NCBI RefSeq assembly: GCF_003345295.1
Contig: NZ_CP031055.1
Coordinates: 682,001 to 746,000, forward strand
Direction of reading: 5' to 3'
Origin: Vibrio splendidus
Lineage (GTDB): Bacteria > Pseudomonadota > Gammaproteobacteria > Enterobacterales > Vibrionaceae
DNA length: 64,000 nucleotides
A program made the translations under genes and the position numbers. Below the pieces are notes generated by a model. That model searched no databases. It was not told where the DNA came from and was given only the letters and a program-made list of their open reading frames with translations. Below are positions 27,485-35,915 of the stretch, piece by piece; within the stretch, counting starts at the first letter, position 1, and each line of letters starts with the position of its first letter.

Positions 27485-27522
27485 TTGTACGCTAATCTTA
27501 GCTTTGAATGCTAGTGTCGAGC

Positions 27523-28590
27523 TTAAGCTAACTCACCCGTTTGCGAGAAAGCCTCTAACTTCGCCGCGTAAGGTTGTAGGTCACCGATATTCAGATTTAC
27601 CCACTCGTCATTGAAGTAAGTGTCTAGGTAACGCTCACCACTGTCACATAGCAAAGTCACGATAGAGCCTTTCTCTCCGCGTGCTTTCATTTCACTGGCT
27701 AGTTGAAGTACACCGTACATATTGGTACCGGTTGATGCACCAACTTTTCGGCCAAGAATATCAGACAGCCAATGCGTAGTAGCGATACTTGCTGCGTCTG
27801 GAATTGTACGCATCTCATCAATCACGCCCGAGATAAAGCTAGGCTCTGCTCGTGGGCGCCCGATACCTTCAATTTTGCTGAATGTGTTGCCTTTGACATC
27901 CGCGTTGCCTGTCTTGAAAAATTCATGGAATACAGAATTCTCAGGGTCGACAACACAAAGTTTAGTTTCATGCTGTTGGTAGCGAATGAAACGACCAATG
28001 GTTGCTGATGTACCACCGGTGCCTGGGCTCATTACCACCCACGCTGGAACTGGGTGATCTTCCATCTGCATTTGATTGAAAATTGAGTTGGCAATGTTGT
28101 TGTTACCACGCCAGTCGGTTGCGCGCTCAGCGTAAGTAAATTGATCCATATAATGCCCATTCAACTCTTCAGCTAAACGACGAGACTCTGCGTAGATTTC
28201 GTCAGAGCGCTCAACAAGGTGCGCTTGACCGCCGTAGAATTCAATCTGTTCAATTTTCTTTTTCGCTGTGCATTTTGGCATTACCGCAATAAACGGAAGG
28301 CCAAGCAAGCGAGCAAAGTACGCTTCAGACACCGCTGTACTGCCTGATGAAGATTCAATGATCGTGGTTTCTGGGCCAACCCAACCATTACAAATCGCAT
28401 AGAGGAAAAGGGAACGCGCTAAACGATGCTTCAAAGAGCCTGTTGGGTGTGTACTTTCATCTTTAAGATAAATATCAATGCCTTCTACGCTAGGTAGATC
28501 GAGCTTGATCAGGTGCGTATCCGCTGAGCGTTGGTAATCGGCTTCAATTTTACGAATCGCGTTGTTAATCCATTGATGGTCAGTACACAT
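27523..28590 (-). CDS. PLP-dependent cysteine synthase-fold enzyme, likely L-cysteine desulfhydrase
   Basis: A 355-residue fold-type II PLP enzyme. The cofactor lysine is in HPTGSLKHRLA near 54, the substrate loop is SSSGSTAVSEAYFA near 80, and a glycine-rich phosphate-binding loop is SPGTGGTSATIGR near 190. Cysteine synthase would have TGNTG in place of SGSTA, so this is not CysK/CysM. It is divergent from an Lrp-type regulator gene. The same arrangement exists for the cysteine-inducible cysteine desulfidase CcdA with its regulator CcdR in Pantoea, so degradation of excess cysteine to pyruvate, sulfide and ammonia is the best guess. CAGGAG precedes the ATG. Confidence 0.78.
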   Translation of the reverse strand: MCTDHQWINNAIRKIEADYQRSADTHLIKLDLPSVEGIDIYLKDESTHPTGSLKHRLARSLFLYAICNGWVGPETTIIESSSGSTAVSEAYFARLLGLPFIAVMPKCTAKKKIEQIEFYGGQAHLVERSDEIYAESRRLAEELNGHYMDQFTYAERATDWRGNNNIANSIFNQMQMEDHPVPAWVVMSPGTGGTSATIGRFIRYQQHETKLCVVDPENSVFHEFFKTGNADVKGNTFSKIEGIGRPRAEPSFISGVIDEMRTIPDAASIATTHWLSDILGRKVGASTGTNMYGVLQLASEMKARGEKGSIVTLLCDSGERYLDTYFNDEWVNLNIGDLQPYAAKLEAFSQTGELA

Positions 28591-28737
28591 AGGCGTTCTC
28601 CTGAGACTAAGTAGGAATTCTTTGTAATTGGTATGGTTATAATTTAGCGATATCCAAGGAGAAAAACTTTGCCATATTTCCTTTGTTTTGCTTAAATTGT
28701 AGAAAATTATTCTCTTTAAAACTGATTTGGTGAAAGT

Positions 28738-29193
28738 GTGATAGATGCCGTAGATAAAAAGATATTAAGGTTGTTACAAGAAGACAGCACGCTGTCGTTG
28801 AATGACATATCTGAAGCGGTCAACCTGACGACCACGCCTTGTTGGAAAAGACTTAAACGACTTGAAGAGAATGGAGTTATTGAGAAAAGAGTTGCGTTGT
28901 TGAACCCTGAAAAGCTCGATCTTTCCTTTACCGCGTTCGTATTGATTAAAACCAGTGATCATTCTCATGAGTGGTATGGTCGTTTTGTGAATACTGTGTC
29001 TGAATTTCCAGAAGTGATGGAGTTCTATCGTATGGCGGGCGAGTATGATTATATGATGAAGGTTCAGGTGAAAGACATGAAGTGCTTTGACGACTTTTAC
29101 AAACGCTTAGTGAATAGCATTGATGGTATATCTAATGTGACGTCGACTTTTGCGATGGAACCACTGAAGTACACGACAGCATTGCCGCTTTAA
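28738..29193 (+). CDS. Lrp/AsnC-family regulator (DecR/CcdR-like)
   Basis: A 151-residue regulator: winged helix-turn-helix at about 5-55 (KKILRLLQEDSTLSLNDISEAVNLTTTPCWKRLKRLEENGVI) and a RAM ligand-binding domain at about 65-145 (VMEFYRMAGEYDYMMKVQVKD). The TTTPCWKR motif in the recognition helix is found in cysteine-responsive members (DecR of E. coli, CcdR of Pantoea). It starts with GTG. The 147-bp gap to the divergent PLP-enzyme gene is AT-rich and is the probable operator. Predicted role: cysteine-sensing activator of that enzyme. Confidence 0.85.
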   Translation: MIDAVDKKILRLLQEDSTLSLNDISEAVNLTTTPCWKRLKRLEENGVIEKRVALLNPEKLDLSFTAFVLIKTSDHSHEWYGRFVNTVSEFPEVMEFYRMAGEYDYMMKVQVKDMKCFDDFYKRLVNSIDGISNVTSTFAMEPLKYTTALPL

Positions 29194-29265
29194 GCTCAAC
29201 CTAATCTTATGCTACCTCTCGTTTCAGTTTAGACATCGCCTTTGCGATAAAGAAAAGGATTATTC

Positions 29266-29931
29266 ATGTTTGCAAAAGTATCTACCGCTATCCAGTTGGT
29301 ATTAGCGGTCGCCATTTTTTTCTTGGGCTACACCATCTATTCATTTACCAATAAAGTCGGGGAGATCGTCGATACTTATCCGCAAGTTATTGAAGACTTA
29401 TCGGGTCTTACCAAGGGACTAAAAGTGGAAGAGCTTTTGGCGTTTGCTGAGCATGTTAATGAATTGGCTCCTCAGGTGTTGGATACTGTAGAAGATGTCC
29501 GTAAAACCATCGATGAAGTTAATCAAACCGTTTCATCGGTTGATAGCAAAATCCCCGCTATCTTAGATGAAGTTAAGAGTGTTCGAACCGAAGTAGAGCA
29601 AGTAAGAACCGATGTTATTCCCCCAACACTGACGGAATTAAAACGATACCGTGTCGATGTAATGCCGCCAATGCTCGCGGAAAGTAAATCTTATCGAGAG
29701 CAAACCATTCCAGTGATTGTCACTGAATCCGAAATGCTTAGAGCTGAAGTGCCTGATATGTTGGTGCAAGCTAATTTGCTAGCCGATAAGAGTAGAGAGT
29801 TAGCTCAGGGAGCTGCAGAAGGTGCGGTGAAAGGGGTGGTGCTATCACCATTTAATCTACTGCGAGACGCTGGAGATGGCATTAAAATGCGAGTACAAAG
29901 TGAATTCGAGCCGACGTTAGAGGTTGAATAG
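29266..29931 (+). CDS. Membrane-anchored coiled-coil protein with about 15-residue repeats, function unknown
   Basis: A 221-residue protein not recognised as a named family. Residues 7-26 form one N-terminal membrane helix (IQLVLAVAIFFLGYTIYSFT). Residues about 60-110 are acidic amphipathic helix, probably coiled coil. From about 115 comes a repeated unit of roughly 15 residues: RTDVIPPTLTELKRY, RVDVMPPMLAESKSY, REQTIPVIVTESEML, RAEVPDMLVQANLL. The tail has a small Ala/Gly-rich helix (ELAQGAAEGAVKGVVLSPFNLL). The layout suggests a periplasmic rod or scaffold on an inner-membrane anchor. AAAGGA precedes the ATG. It stands alone between the Lrp gene and tesB. Confidence 0.75.
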   Translation: MFAKVSTAIQLVLAVAIFFLGYTIYSFTNKVGEIVDTYPQVIEDLSGLTKGLKVEELLAFAEHVNELAPQVLDTVEDVRKTIDEVNQTVSSVDSKIPAILDEVKSVRTEVEQVRTDVIPPTLTELKRYRVDVMPPMLAESKSYREQTIPVIVTESEMLRAEVPDMLVQANLLADKSRELAQGAAEGAVKGVVLSPFNLLRDAGDGIKMRVQSEFEPTLEVE

Positions 29932-30027
29932 ACTTTACTTTTTGGGTTTGAACGTGCTTGTTCGCCGTTTCTAAAAATGTACGTCGCTTTTAAAAAATGC
30001 TCACAGTTATAAAAAAGTGTTTGCTCG

Positions 30028-30888
30028 TTACTTGGTAAAGCGCATCACACCTTCTTGAACGGCTGTCGCTACTAGCTCACCTTTTTGGTTGTAAATCTCA
30101 CCACGTACTAAGCCGCGAGTGTTGGCCGCGGTCGGGCTTTCAATTGCATATAGCAGCCATTCATCCATTTTGAATGGACGGTGGAACCAAATAGAGTGGT
30201 CAATCGTCGCAACTTGGAAGTTTGGCGTCATGATCGATACTTCATGAGGGTGAAGCGCTGTCACCAAGAAACCCCAATCAGACGCGTATGCCAACAAATA
30301 TTGGTGAATAAGCTGGTTGTCTGGCAACGCACCATTTGCTCTTACCCACAGGTATTGTTTCGCTTCGGCTTTTTTAGGGTTTAGTGGATTAACGACCGTA
30401 ACAGGGCGCATCTCAATCGGTTTTTCTCCACAGAAGGTTTTGCGTAGCTTCTCTGGTAAGAATTCAGCGATATGGCTCGCTAACTCGGTTTCTGATGCAA
30501 AGTTCTCTGGCCCTGGAATATCAGGCATTGCAATTTGGTGTTCAAAACCTGGAGCATCGCCATGATAAGAAGCTGTGAGATAGAAAATAGGGCGGCCATT
30601 TTGAATTGCTTTAACACGACGTGTGCTAAAGCTGCGTCCATCTCTTAGGTTTTCAACATCGTAAATAATTGGCTTTTCAGGATCACCAGGGTACAGAAAG
30701 TAACTATGGAACGAGTGAACACTGCGGTCGTCTTGAACGGTATAGCGAGCCGCAGAAAGCGCTTGTCCCAATACCTGACCGCCATAAACCTGGGGAAGAC
30801 CTAGGTTCTCACTTTGTCCTCGGAATAAACCTTCTTCCAGCTTTTCTAACTGAAGTAAACTGAGTAATTCTTGTAAAGGTTGACTCAT
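30028..30888 (-). CDS. tesB: Acyl-CoA thioesterase II TesB
   Basis: A 286-residue double hot-dog thioesterase hydrolysing medium- and long-chain acyl-CoA. It aligns by eye along its length with E. coli TesB, also 286 residues: LEEGLFRGQSENLGLPQVYGG, VHSFHSYFLYPGD, the catalytic-region ATIDHSIWFHRPF with the active Asp, and the ending VQEGVMR. Two ATGs are close together; the second (30888) has AGAGGA at 9 bases and gives the E. coli length. The divergent order tesB-ybaY-atl is conserved with E. coli. Confidence 0.95.
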   Translation of the reverse strand: MSQPLQELLSLLQLEKLEEGLFRGQSENLGLPQVYGGQVLGQALSAARYTVQDDRSVHSFHSYFLYPGDPEKPIIYDVENLRDGRSFSTRRVKAIQNGRPIFYLTASYHGDAPGFEHQIAMPDIPGPENFASETELASHIAEFLPEKLRKTFCGEKPIEMRPVTVVNPLNPKKAEAKQYLWVRANGALPDNQLIHQYLLAYASDWGFLVTALHPHEVSIMTPNFQVATIDHSIWFHRPFKMDEWLLYAIESPTAANTRGLVRGEIYNQKGELVATAVQEGVMRFTK

Positions 30889-31056
30889 CGCCAGCATTCC
30901 TCTTCGTAAAATGGGTGTCAGATTAGTGTGCTAATCATTTAGCTTAGTCAAATATCTGTCAATAAATCATAGGGTTTCGAGACAGAATATGAAAGCTCTC
31001 TTATAATTAGGCCGTAGATTTGTCGATTCCGACAAACATGTTGAGAGAAATTGAAT

Positions 31057-31497
31057 ATGAAAAAGACTCTAATTTTTATTACGTCTTTATTATCGTTTGG
31101 CCTATTGGTTGGTTGCCAAGCAACATCAGAAACGAATGCTTCTCAAGAAGCCGTTGCAGAGAATACCCAAGTGATTTCAGGTACAGTAAGTTATCGTGAA
31201 CGAATTGCATTGCCAGAGAATGCAATTATTACCGTAACGCTAGAAGATATTTCACTTGCTGACGCACCATCAACGGTGATTGCGACTCAAGAATTCACAG
31301 CTGATGGTAAGCAAGTACCTTTCGCATTCGAATTGAGCTACGACAACAACAAAATTCAAGCTAACCACCGTTACAACATGCGCGCAACGATTCATGTCGA
31401 CGGTAAGTTACGTTTCACAACAGACACAATTAAGTCTGTAATTACTGATGTAGAAAACACGCAACAAGCAGACTTGCGCTTGGTTGGTGTTCGTTAA
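31057..31497 (+). CDS. ybaY: YbaY-family lipoprotein
   Basis: A 146-residue lipoprotein: a signal peptide with lipobox LLVGC (Cys near 20), an acidic linker and a beta-sandwich YbaY domain (VSGTVSYRERIALPENAIITVTLEDISLADAP). The frame can be read from a TTG at 31051, but ATG at 31057 is better placed after GAGAG. E. coli ybaY lies between tesB and atl as here. The domain is often described as having a role in sensing or binding at the cell envelope, but the function is not established. Confidence 0.88.
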   Translation: MKKTLIFITSLLSFGLLVGCQATSETNASQEAVAENTQVISGTVSYRERIALPENAIITVTLEDISLADAPSTVIATQEFTADGKQVPFAFELSYDNNKIQANHRYNMRATIHVDGKLRFTTDTIKSVITDVENTQQADLRLVGVR

Positions 31498-31527
31498 CTA
31501 GGAATGTATGCCATATCAAGGCATCTT

Positions 31528-31559
31528 GATTAGCTGATTAGCTGATTAGCTGATTAACT
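31528..31559. repeat. Short tandem repeat (GATTAGCT)n
   Basis: Three exact copies and one degenerate copy of GATTAGCT lie between ybaY and atl, followed by related TTAACT-type sequence. It is non-coding and may be a slippage product. Confidence 0.7.
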
Positions 31560-31589
31560 TATTAACTAGTTATGTAATTGATGGCAGCT

Positions 31590-31892
31590 CTAGGGCTGCC
31601 ATTTGTATATTCTGAGTTTTACCTTTCCTGCGTCACTCACTTCAACCCCTTCTTCGACCAGATGCTTCTTTTGGCGATCAAACGAATCACCCTTCAAAGA
31701 GATCTCACCTTTGCTGTTAATCACCCTATACCAAGGTAGTTTACTTCCTTCAGGCAAGTTGCCTAATGCTCTACCTACATGTCGTGCATAGCCCGGAAAA
31801 CCTGAAAAACGTGCTATGTCTCCATAAGTTGTTACTTTCCCATATGGAATTTGGTGAATCACAGCAAAGATTTGAGGCAAAAATTGGTCCAT
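31590..31892 (-). CDS. atl: Alkyltransferase-like protein Atl
   Basis: A 100-residue protein of the MGMT fold (about the C-terminal DNA-binding domain only). Where an O6-methylguanine methyltransferase has PCHRV, this has PWYRV at 53-57, Trp replacing the acceptor Cys. That is the defining change of ATL proteins, which flip out O6-alkylguanine, cannot repair it, and flag the lesion for nucleotide-excision repair. The arginine-finger segment GYARHVGRALG is kept. Its neighbour on the other side of tesB/ybaY is the same in E. coli. A full Ada gene is only 1.2 kb away. Confidence 0.92.
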   Translation of the reverse strand: MDQFLPQIFAVIHQIPYGKVTTYGDIARFSGFPGYARHVGRALGNLPEGSKLPWYRVINSKGEISLKGDSFDRQKKHLVEEGVEVSDAGKVKLRIYKWQP

Positions 31893-31943
31893 ACTAAAAG
31901 TTCCTAGTTCATTAATACCACGGATCGGTAGAAGGAGAGGGCT

Positions 31944-32687
31944 ATGGTATTTTCAACGTTTCAGTTCTTGATAACCACATTATTAGCGGTTGTTTGCGCG
32001 AGAGCAATCAGTTTAAGTGAGGGAGATATCCCAGTACTTGCAATGGTTATTCCTGCTTTATGGATCTTACCGCAGGGAGGCATCGCAGGGTTAGCTTTGC
32101 TCGCATCCATGACTGTCTATGGTTTAACCCTGCCTTTACAACCCATCACGCTGTCTGTCAGTGCGTGGGTATTATTCCCACTGCTTATGGTGGTCTTTTC
32201 AAAACGCAGTAGTTTATCCGTCGTAATTATTTCTGGCTTGATTGTAGCAACTTTGCAAGTCGGGATTATGGTAACGCAGTCAGCAGGTAAGCTTGATGGC
32301 GCCCCCTGGATTACTACACTACAGACTTTGTCGATCATTGTGATTTGGTGGGCAGCGAATCACCTTAAACCAGCCAGCCGACACAGCTGGTGGTCATTAG
32401 GTTTGATTCTTCCATTGTGGATAGCCGACTTACCTTATGCAGCTTTGGTTGCTTTGTGTGTTACAGGCATTATGGCATCGATGGAAACACTGACGCGTTT
32501 GAAAACCTTCCGATGGAATAAGCTATTGTGTTGGACATTACCAACGGTCGGTTTTGCTGCTCTGGTGATTACCCCAAGCATTGAGGTTCCAAGCCCGGTA
32601 TTTGTGGTTTGGTTGTGCCTGTTAGGCACGGCATGGATGACAGATTACATCCTTCGCACCGAAGATAACGAAGACATCGATATCTAG
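31944..32687 (+). CDS. Polytopic membrane protein, function unknown
   Basis: A 247-residue hydrophobic protein with about seven or eight predicted membrane helices and short loops; no catalytic motif or known family is recognised. It has a strong AAGGAGAGG ribosome-binding site, a charged C-terminal tail (RTEDNEDIDI) that is probably cytoplasmic, and its own terminator. It is divergent from atl by 51 bases. Confidence 0.75.
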   Translation: MVFSTFQFLITTLLAVVCARAISLSEGDIPVLAMVIPALWILPQGGIAGLALLASMTVYGLTLPLQPITLSVSAWVLFPLLMVVFSKRSSLSVVIISGLIVATLQVGIMVTQSAGKLDGAPWITTLQTLSIIVIWWAANHLKPASRHSWWSLGLILPLWIADLPYAALVALCVTGIMASMETLTRLKTFRWNKLLCWTLPTVGFAALVITPSIEVPSPVFVVWLCLLGTAWMTDYILRTEDNEDIDI

Positions 32688-32713
32688 CACCACAGAAACT
32701 CAAGCCCTTAGAA

Positions 32714-32746
32714 CGCAGGTAAATGGTGAATTTACCTGCGATTTTC
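32714..32746 (+). terminator. Terminator after the membrane-protein gene
   Basis: An 11-bp perfect stem CGCAGGTAAAT/ATTTACCTGCG (arms 32714-32724 and 32730-32740) followed by ATTTTCT, 27 bases after the stop. Confidence 0.85.
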
Positions 32747-32879
32747 TAGTGGTTTGAATAAAGGATAAGCACTTAGACAGCAATTGTTCAAAAATAGGGT
32801 CGAAGAGCTTGCAATGGTTGCTGCGATGCTTAATAATCCAATCACTCTTTGAGGCAAGCCTCTTAGAAAAAGAATCTAT

Positions 32880-32983
32880 GGAGGCTCTGGTCCTCCCGCA
32901 ACACTAACTTGTGAACTCGGTCAGGCCTGGAAGGGAGCAGCCGCAGCAGGCGACGTGTGTGCCGGGATGTGGCTGGGGCTTCC
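32880..32983 (+). ncRNA. ffs: 4.5S RNA of the signal recognition particle
   Basis: The conserved SRP RNA core is present: GGTCAGGCCTGGAAGGGAGC at 32919-32938, CAGC at 32939, and the return strand GTGTGCCGGGATGTGGC near 32957-32973, giving the GGAA tetraloop hairpin and the internal loop bound by Ffh. The ends GGAGGCTC and GGGGCTTCC pair. The length of about 104 nt is right for gammaproteobacterial 4.5S RNA; exact ends are estimated from the pairing. It binds Ffh for co-translational membrane targeting. Confidence 0.95.
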
Positions 32984-32991
32984 ACCCATAT

Positions 32992-33022
32992 AAAAAGCCG
33001 CTCTTAATGAGCGGCTTTTTGC
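32992..33022. terminator. Terminator of ffs (bidirectional)
   Basis: A 12-bp perfect stem AAAAAGCCGCTC/GAGCGGCTTTTT (arms 32992-33003 and 33009-33020). A- and T-runs on both sides mean it can also stop transcripts from the convergent ada gene. Confidence 0.92.
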
Positions 33023-33089
33023 TATCTCAAGCTTTCTAATTGTAGTTTTAAATAACGTCTTTAAGTCTATTGATTAGCTACTCTAGCGC

Positions 33090-34154
33090 TTATTTGTCTT
33101 GTACTAATCGCTCTTTATCTAATAACGCGCGTTTACGTTCCAATCCCCAACGGTATCCACCTAGCTCCCCATTACTTCTCAGAACGCGATGGCAAGGTAT
33201 CAGCACGCCAATTCGGTTTTTACCACAAGCTGATGCTACCGCTCGAACGGCTTTTGGTTTGTCGATCTCATCGGCTACTTCACTATAGCTCACAATATCG
33301 CCTTCTTTGATGCTCAATAAAAACTGCCATACCTTAATCTGAAATGCAGTTCCTCGAATATCCAGTGGCAAATCAGGTCTTGGGGCGCCTTGACTGATGT
33401 GCTGATCGAGTGCTTCTATCCAGAAATCCAACTCGGGCGTATCTAGTGACGCAGAAATTGTCAGTTCGGCTTTTGGGAACTCGCTACTCAATTGCTCTAA
33501 TAGTGCTTGTTCATTGTCACCAAATTGCACGAAACAGACGCCTTTATCGGTCGCGGCCATCATCATGAAACCGAGTGAGGTTTGGCGGCATGCATAATTG
33601 ATCGTTTCGCCAGCGCCTCCTGCTCGATAGGCTTTTGGTGCCATACCGATGTTGCGAGTTGCTTCTCCATACACACGACTGATTGAGCCAAAACCAGAGG
33701 CGTAGATGGCATCGGTTACGCCGTCTCCTTGTTTTAGAGAGCTCTTAAAGTGACGCATTCGAACGGCATCTTGATACGCTTTAGGTGACACTCCGAATGC
33801 TTCCTTGAACAGCCTTTGTAATCGTGAGGGAGATAATTCCGCAATTTCACCTAAGCTAGAAAGTGTGAGTTTCTCATCAGCGTGCGCTTCAATGTGGCGT
33901 GCAACTTCTACCAATTTTTCTACTCGAGAGTTTCCCGGAAAAGGGTGGCAGCGTTTGCATGGCCTGAAGCCTGCCAACATCGCCATTTCAATGCTTTCAA
34001 AGAACCTCAAGTTCTCAGGTTTTGCAGGCCTCGCAGAACACGATGGCAAGCAATAAACACCCGTAGTGATAACACCATAGAAAAATTGCCCGTCGAAAGA
34101 CTTGTCTCTGACGGCTATCGCTTTTCTCATTTCGAGTTCTGGTGGCATTGGCAT
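33090..34154 (-). CDS. ada: Bifunctional DNA methyltransferase / transcriptional activator Ada
   Basis: A 354-residue two-domain repair protein. The N-terminal zinc domain has C35, C39, C66 and C69 (E. coli C38, C42, C69, C72); the first takes methyl groups from phosphotriesters and turns Ada into an activator. An AraC-type helix-turn-helix lies at about 85-180 (LSPSRLQRLFKEAFGVSPKAY). The C-terminal MGMT domain has IPCHRV with acceptor C321, the same number as in E. coli. No alkB overlaps it here. The start follows a GAGA site. Confidence 0.95.
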   Translation of the reverse strand: MPMPPELEMRKAIAVRDKSFDGQFFYGVITTGVYCLPSCSARPAKPENLRFFESIEMAMLAGFRPCKRCHPFPGNSRVEKLVEVARHIEAHADEKLTLSSLGEIAELSPSRLQRLFKEAFGVSPKAYQDAVRMRHFKSSLKQGDGVTDAIYASGFGSISRVYGEATRNIGMAPKAYRAGGAGETINYACRQTSLGFMMMAATDKGVCFVQFGDNEQALLEQLSSEFPKAELTISASLDTPELDFWIEALDQHISQGAPRPDLPLDIRGTAFQIKVWQFLLSIKEGDIVSYSEVADEIDKPKAVRAVASACGKNRIGVLIPCHRVLRSNGELGGYRWGLERKRALLDKERLVQDK

Positions 34155-34370
34155 GGCTTAATCTCTACTTAATTACTGGTCTATCATTATCTAACCGCAT
34201 GTTCGGCGATGGTTCCATCCGTTTCTTGCTGACTAATTTTATTATAAGCACTTGAGGTTCAATCGCTCTTGGATTGAACAATAAAGATATAACGCAAAAA
34301 TCGGATGTTTTGTATTTCTGTGGGCCGCTAAGATTGATCATATACCAATTATTCAAGAGTGAACTGAACC

Positions 34371-35294
34371 ATGACATCGACTATTAATATCTCAATGAAT
34401 GCCCGTGTGTGGGCAATGCTGATTGTTCTTTCCATGCTATGGGGAGGTTCGTTCTTCTTCGTTGGTGTTGTGGTTACTGATCTTCCTCCGTTAACCATAG
34501 TCGCGCTTAGAGTGGGAATTGCTGCCATCACTTTGTGGATTATTGCTTTGATGATAGGTCTTCGCCCGCCTAAAGAGTTGCGTGTTTGGGGGGCTTTTTT
34601 AGGTATGGGTTTACTCAATAATGTCGTCCCGTTCGCGCTTATCGTATGGGGGCAAACTCAAATTGCGTCTGGGCTAGCGTCGATCCTTAACGCAGCGACA
34701 CCGATCTTCGCGGTTGTGGTGGCAGGAATACTATTACCTGATGAGCGTGTAACACCGCTAAAACTCGTGGGTGTCGGCATTGGTTTTGTTGGTGTGGTTG
34801 TGATGATAGGGTTGCCTGCTCTGAGCGGAGGTGGCAGTTTTATTGCTCAGTTGGCAATCATCGCGGCTGCTTTGTCATACGCTTTTGCAGGAGTGTACGG
34901 TCGTCGATTCAAAGCTATGAAGATCAATCCGATTATCACAGCGGCAGGGCAAGTAACAGCATCAACGATTGTTTTAACCCCTGTTGCGTTAATGGTGGAT
35001 GGCCCACTTGATGTTGTAGCAATGAGTGGAGATACATGGGCGGCTATCGCTGGGCTTGCAGTTTTATCGACAGCGGTCGCTTATGTTCTGTACTTTAAAA
35101 TTCTAGAACTGGCAGGGGCGACCAATGTTTTACTCGTTACCTTGTTAGTGCCTGTTTCCGCCATCTTGCTTGGTTCTCTGTTCCTCAATGAGTCGTTAGA
35201 AGTTATTCATTTTGTTGGCATGTTGTTGATCGCTATTGGCTTGTCGACCATCGATGGAAGATTGTGGCGCCGTATTAAACTGGCGAAGGTTTGA
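34371..35294 (+). CDS. DMT-superfamily transporter (EamA type)
   Basis: A 307-residue inner-membrane protein with ten helices in two EamA repeats: first WAMLIVLSMLWGGSFFFVG ... LNNVVPFALIVWGQTQIASGLASIL, second IIAAALSYAFAGVYGRRF ... GATNVLLVTLLVPVSAILLG. The family exports amino acids and other metabolites; the substrate cannot be predicted. The ribosome-binding site is weak. Confidence 0.85.
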   Translation: MTSTINISMNARVWAMLIVLSMLWGGSFFFVGVVVTDLPPLTIVALRVGIAAITLWIIALMIGLRPPKELRVWGAFLGMGLLNNVVPFALIVWGQTQIASGLASILNAATPIFAVVVAGILLPDERVTPLKLVGVGIGFVGVVVMIGLPALSGGGSFIAQLAIIAAALSYAFAGVYGRRFKAMKINPIITAAGQVTASTIVLTPVALMVDGPLDVVAMSGDTWAAIAGLAVLSTAVAYVLYFKILELAGATNVLLVTLLVPVSAILLGSLFLNESLEVIHFVGMLLIAIGLSTIDGRLWRRIKLAKV

Positions 35295-35345
35295 GTGGTA
35301 TATCGCCCCCAATCTTCATCACAAAGCCGTTTTTAGTAAACGGCG

Positions 35346-35684
35346 TTAATTCGCAGGCAACACAACAGCAGACGCTTCTTCGTCTGAATCTTCTTTGTCT
35401 TCTACTTGGTCAGCAACCCAATCAATTGTCTTTGTTAAGTAGAGCTTGTTGGTTTCTATATCACACCAACTTTTTGACAGCCCTCGGCGATTAAACTCAC
35501 TGCCAATCGCTGCGAGTGTTTGGTTGCTTGAGCGCCCGTAATACAAGGTGTCGCACAGTTGCAGGTTCGACATCGATTGAGGATACGTATTGACTGACGA
35601 GGAGTTCATACTTAAAGCTTTGGATTGATTGTGTGTGCAGCCAGTTAGGCTCAGGAAAAAGAAAAGGATTAGCGTATTTTTCAT
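35346..35684 (-). CDS. Small putative lipoprotein, function unknown
   Basis: A 112-residue product with a lipoprotein signal peptide: hydrophobic core LILFFFLSL and lipobox LTGC (Cys 16). The mature part has a C-x-x-L region (LCDTLYYGR ... SKSWCDIETNKLY) with two cysteines about 30 residues apart, and an acidic tail (EDKEDSDEEAS). The spacing around LCDTLYYGRSSNQTLAAIGSEFNRRGLS is like small envelope lipoproteins seen in many Vibrio, but no function is known. Convergent with the DMT gene. Confidence 0.75.
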   Translation of the reverse strand: MKNTLILFFFLSLTGCTHNQSKALSMNSSSVNTYPQSMSNLQLCDTLYYGRSSNQTLAAIGSEFNRRGLSKSWCDIETNKLYLTKTIDWVADQVEDKEDSDEEASAVVLPAN

Positions 35685-35915
35685 GGTGTATCAGGTCTGT
35701 TGCCGATGATTAGAAGAGAGTATTGCCATGATTGCCACACTAATTTGTCAATTTCTCGCCAACTAGTTATAGACCAAGACTTTCCTCCCAGTTAGAAAGC
35801 GTTATTAAGCCAACGACGAAAACGGTATTAACTACCAAATGCGCAATTTTGTACAAAAGTTGCGAGAGCCTATAGAGTAGACTGATAAGTCGCTCGATAA
35901 TTAAAAGGCTTGGGG

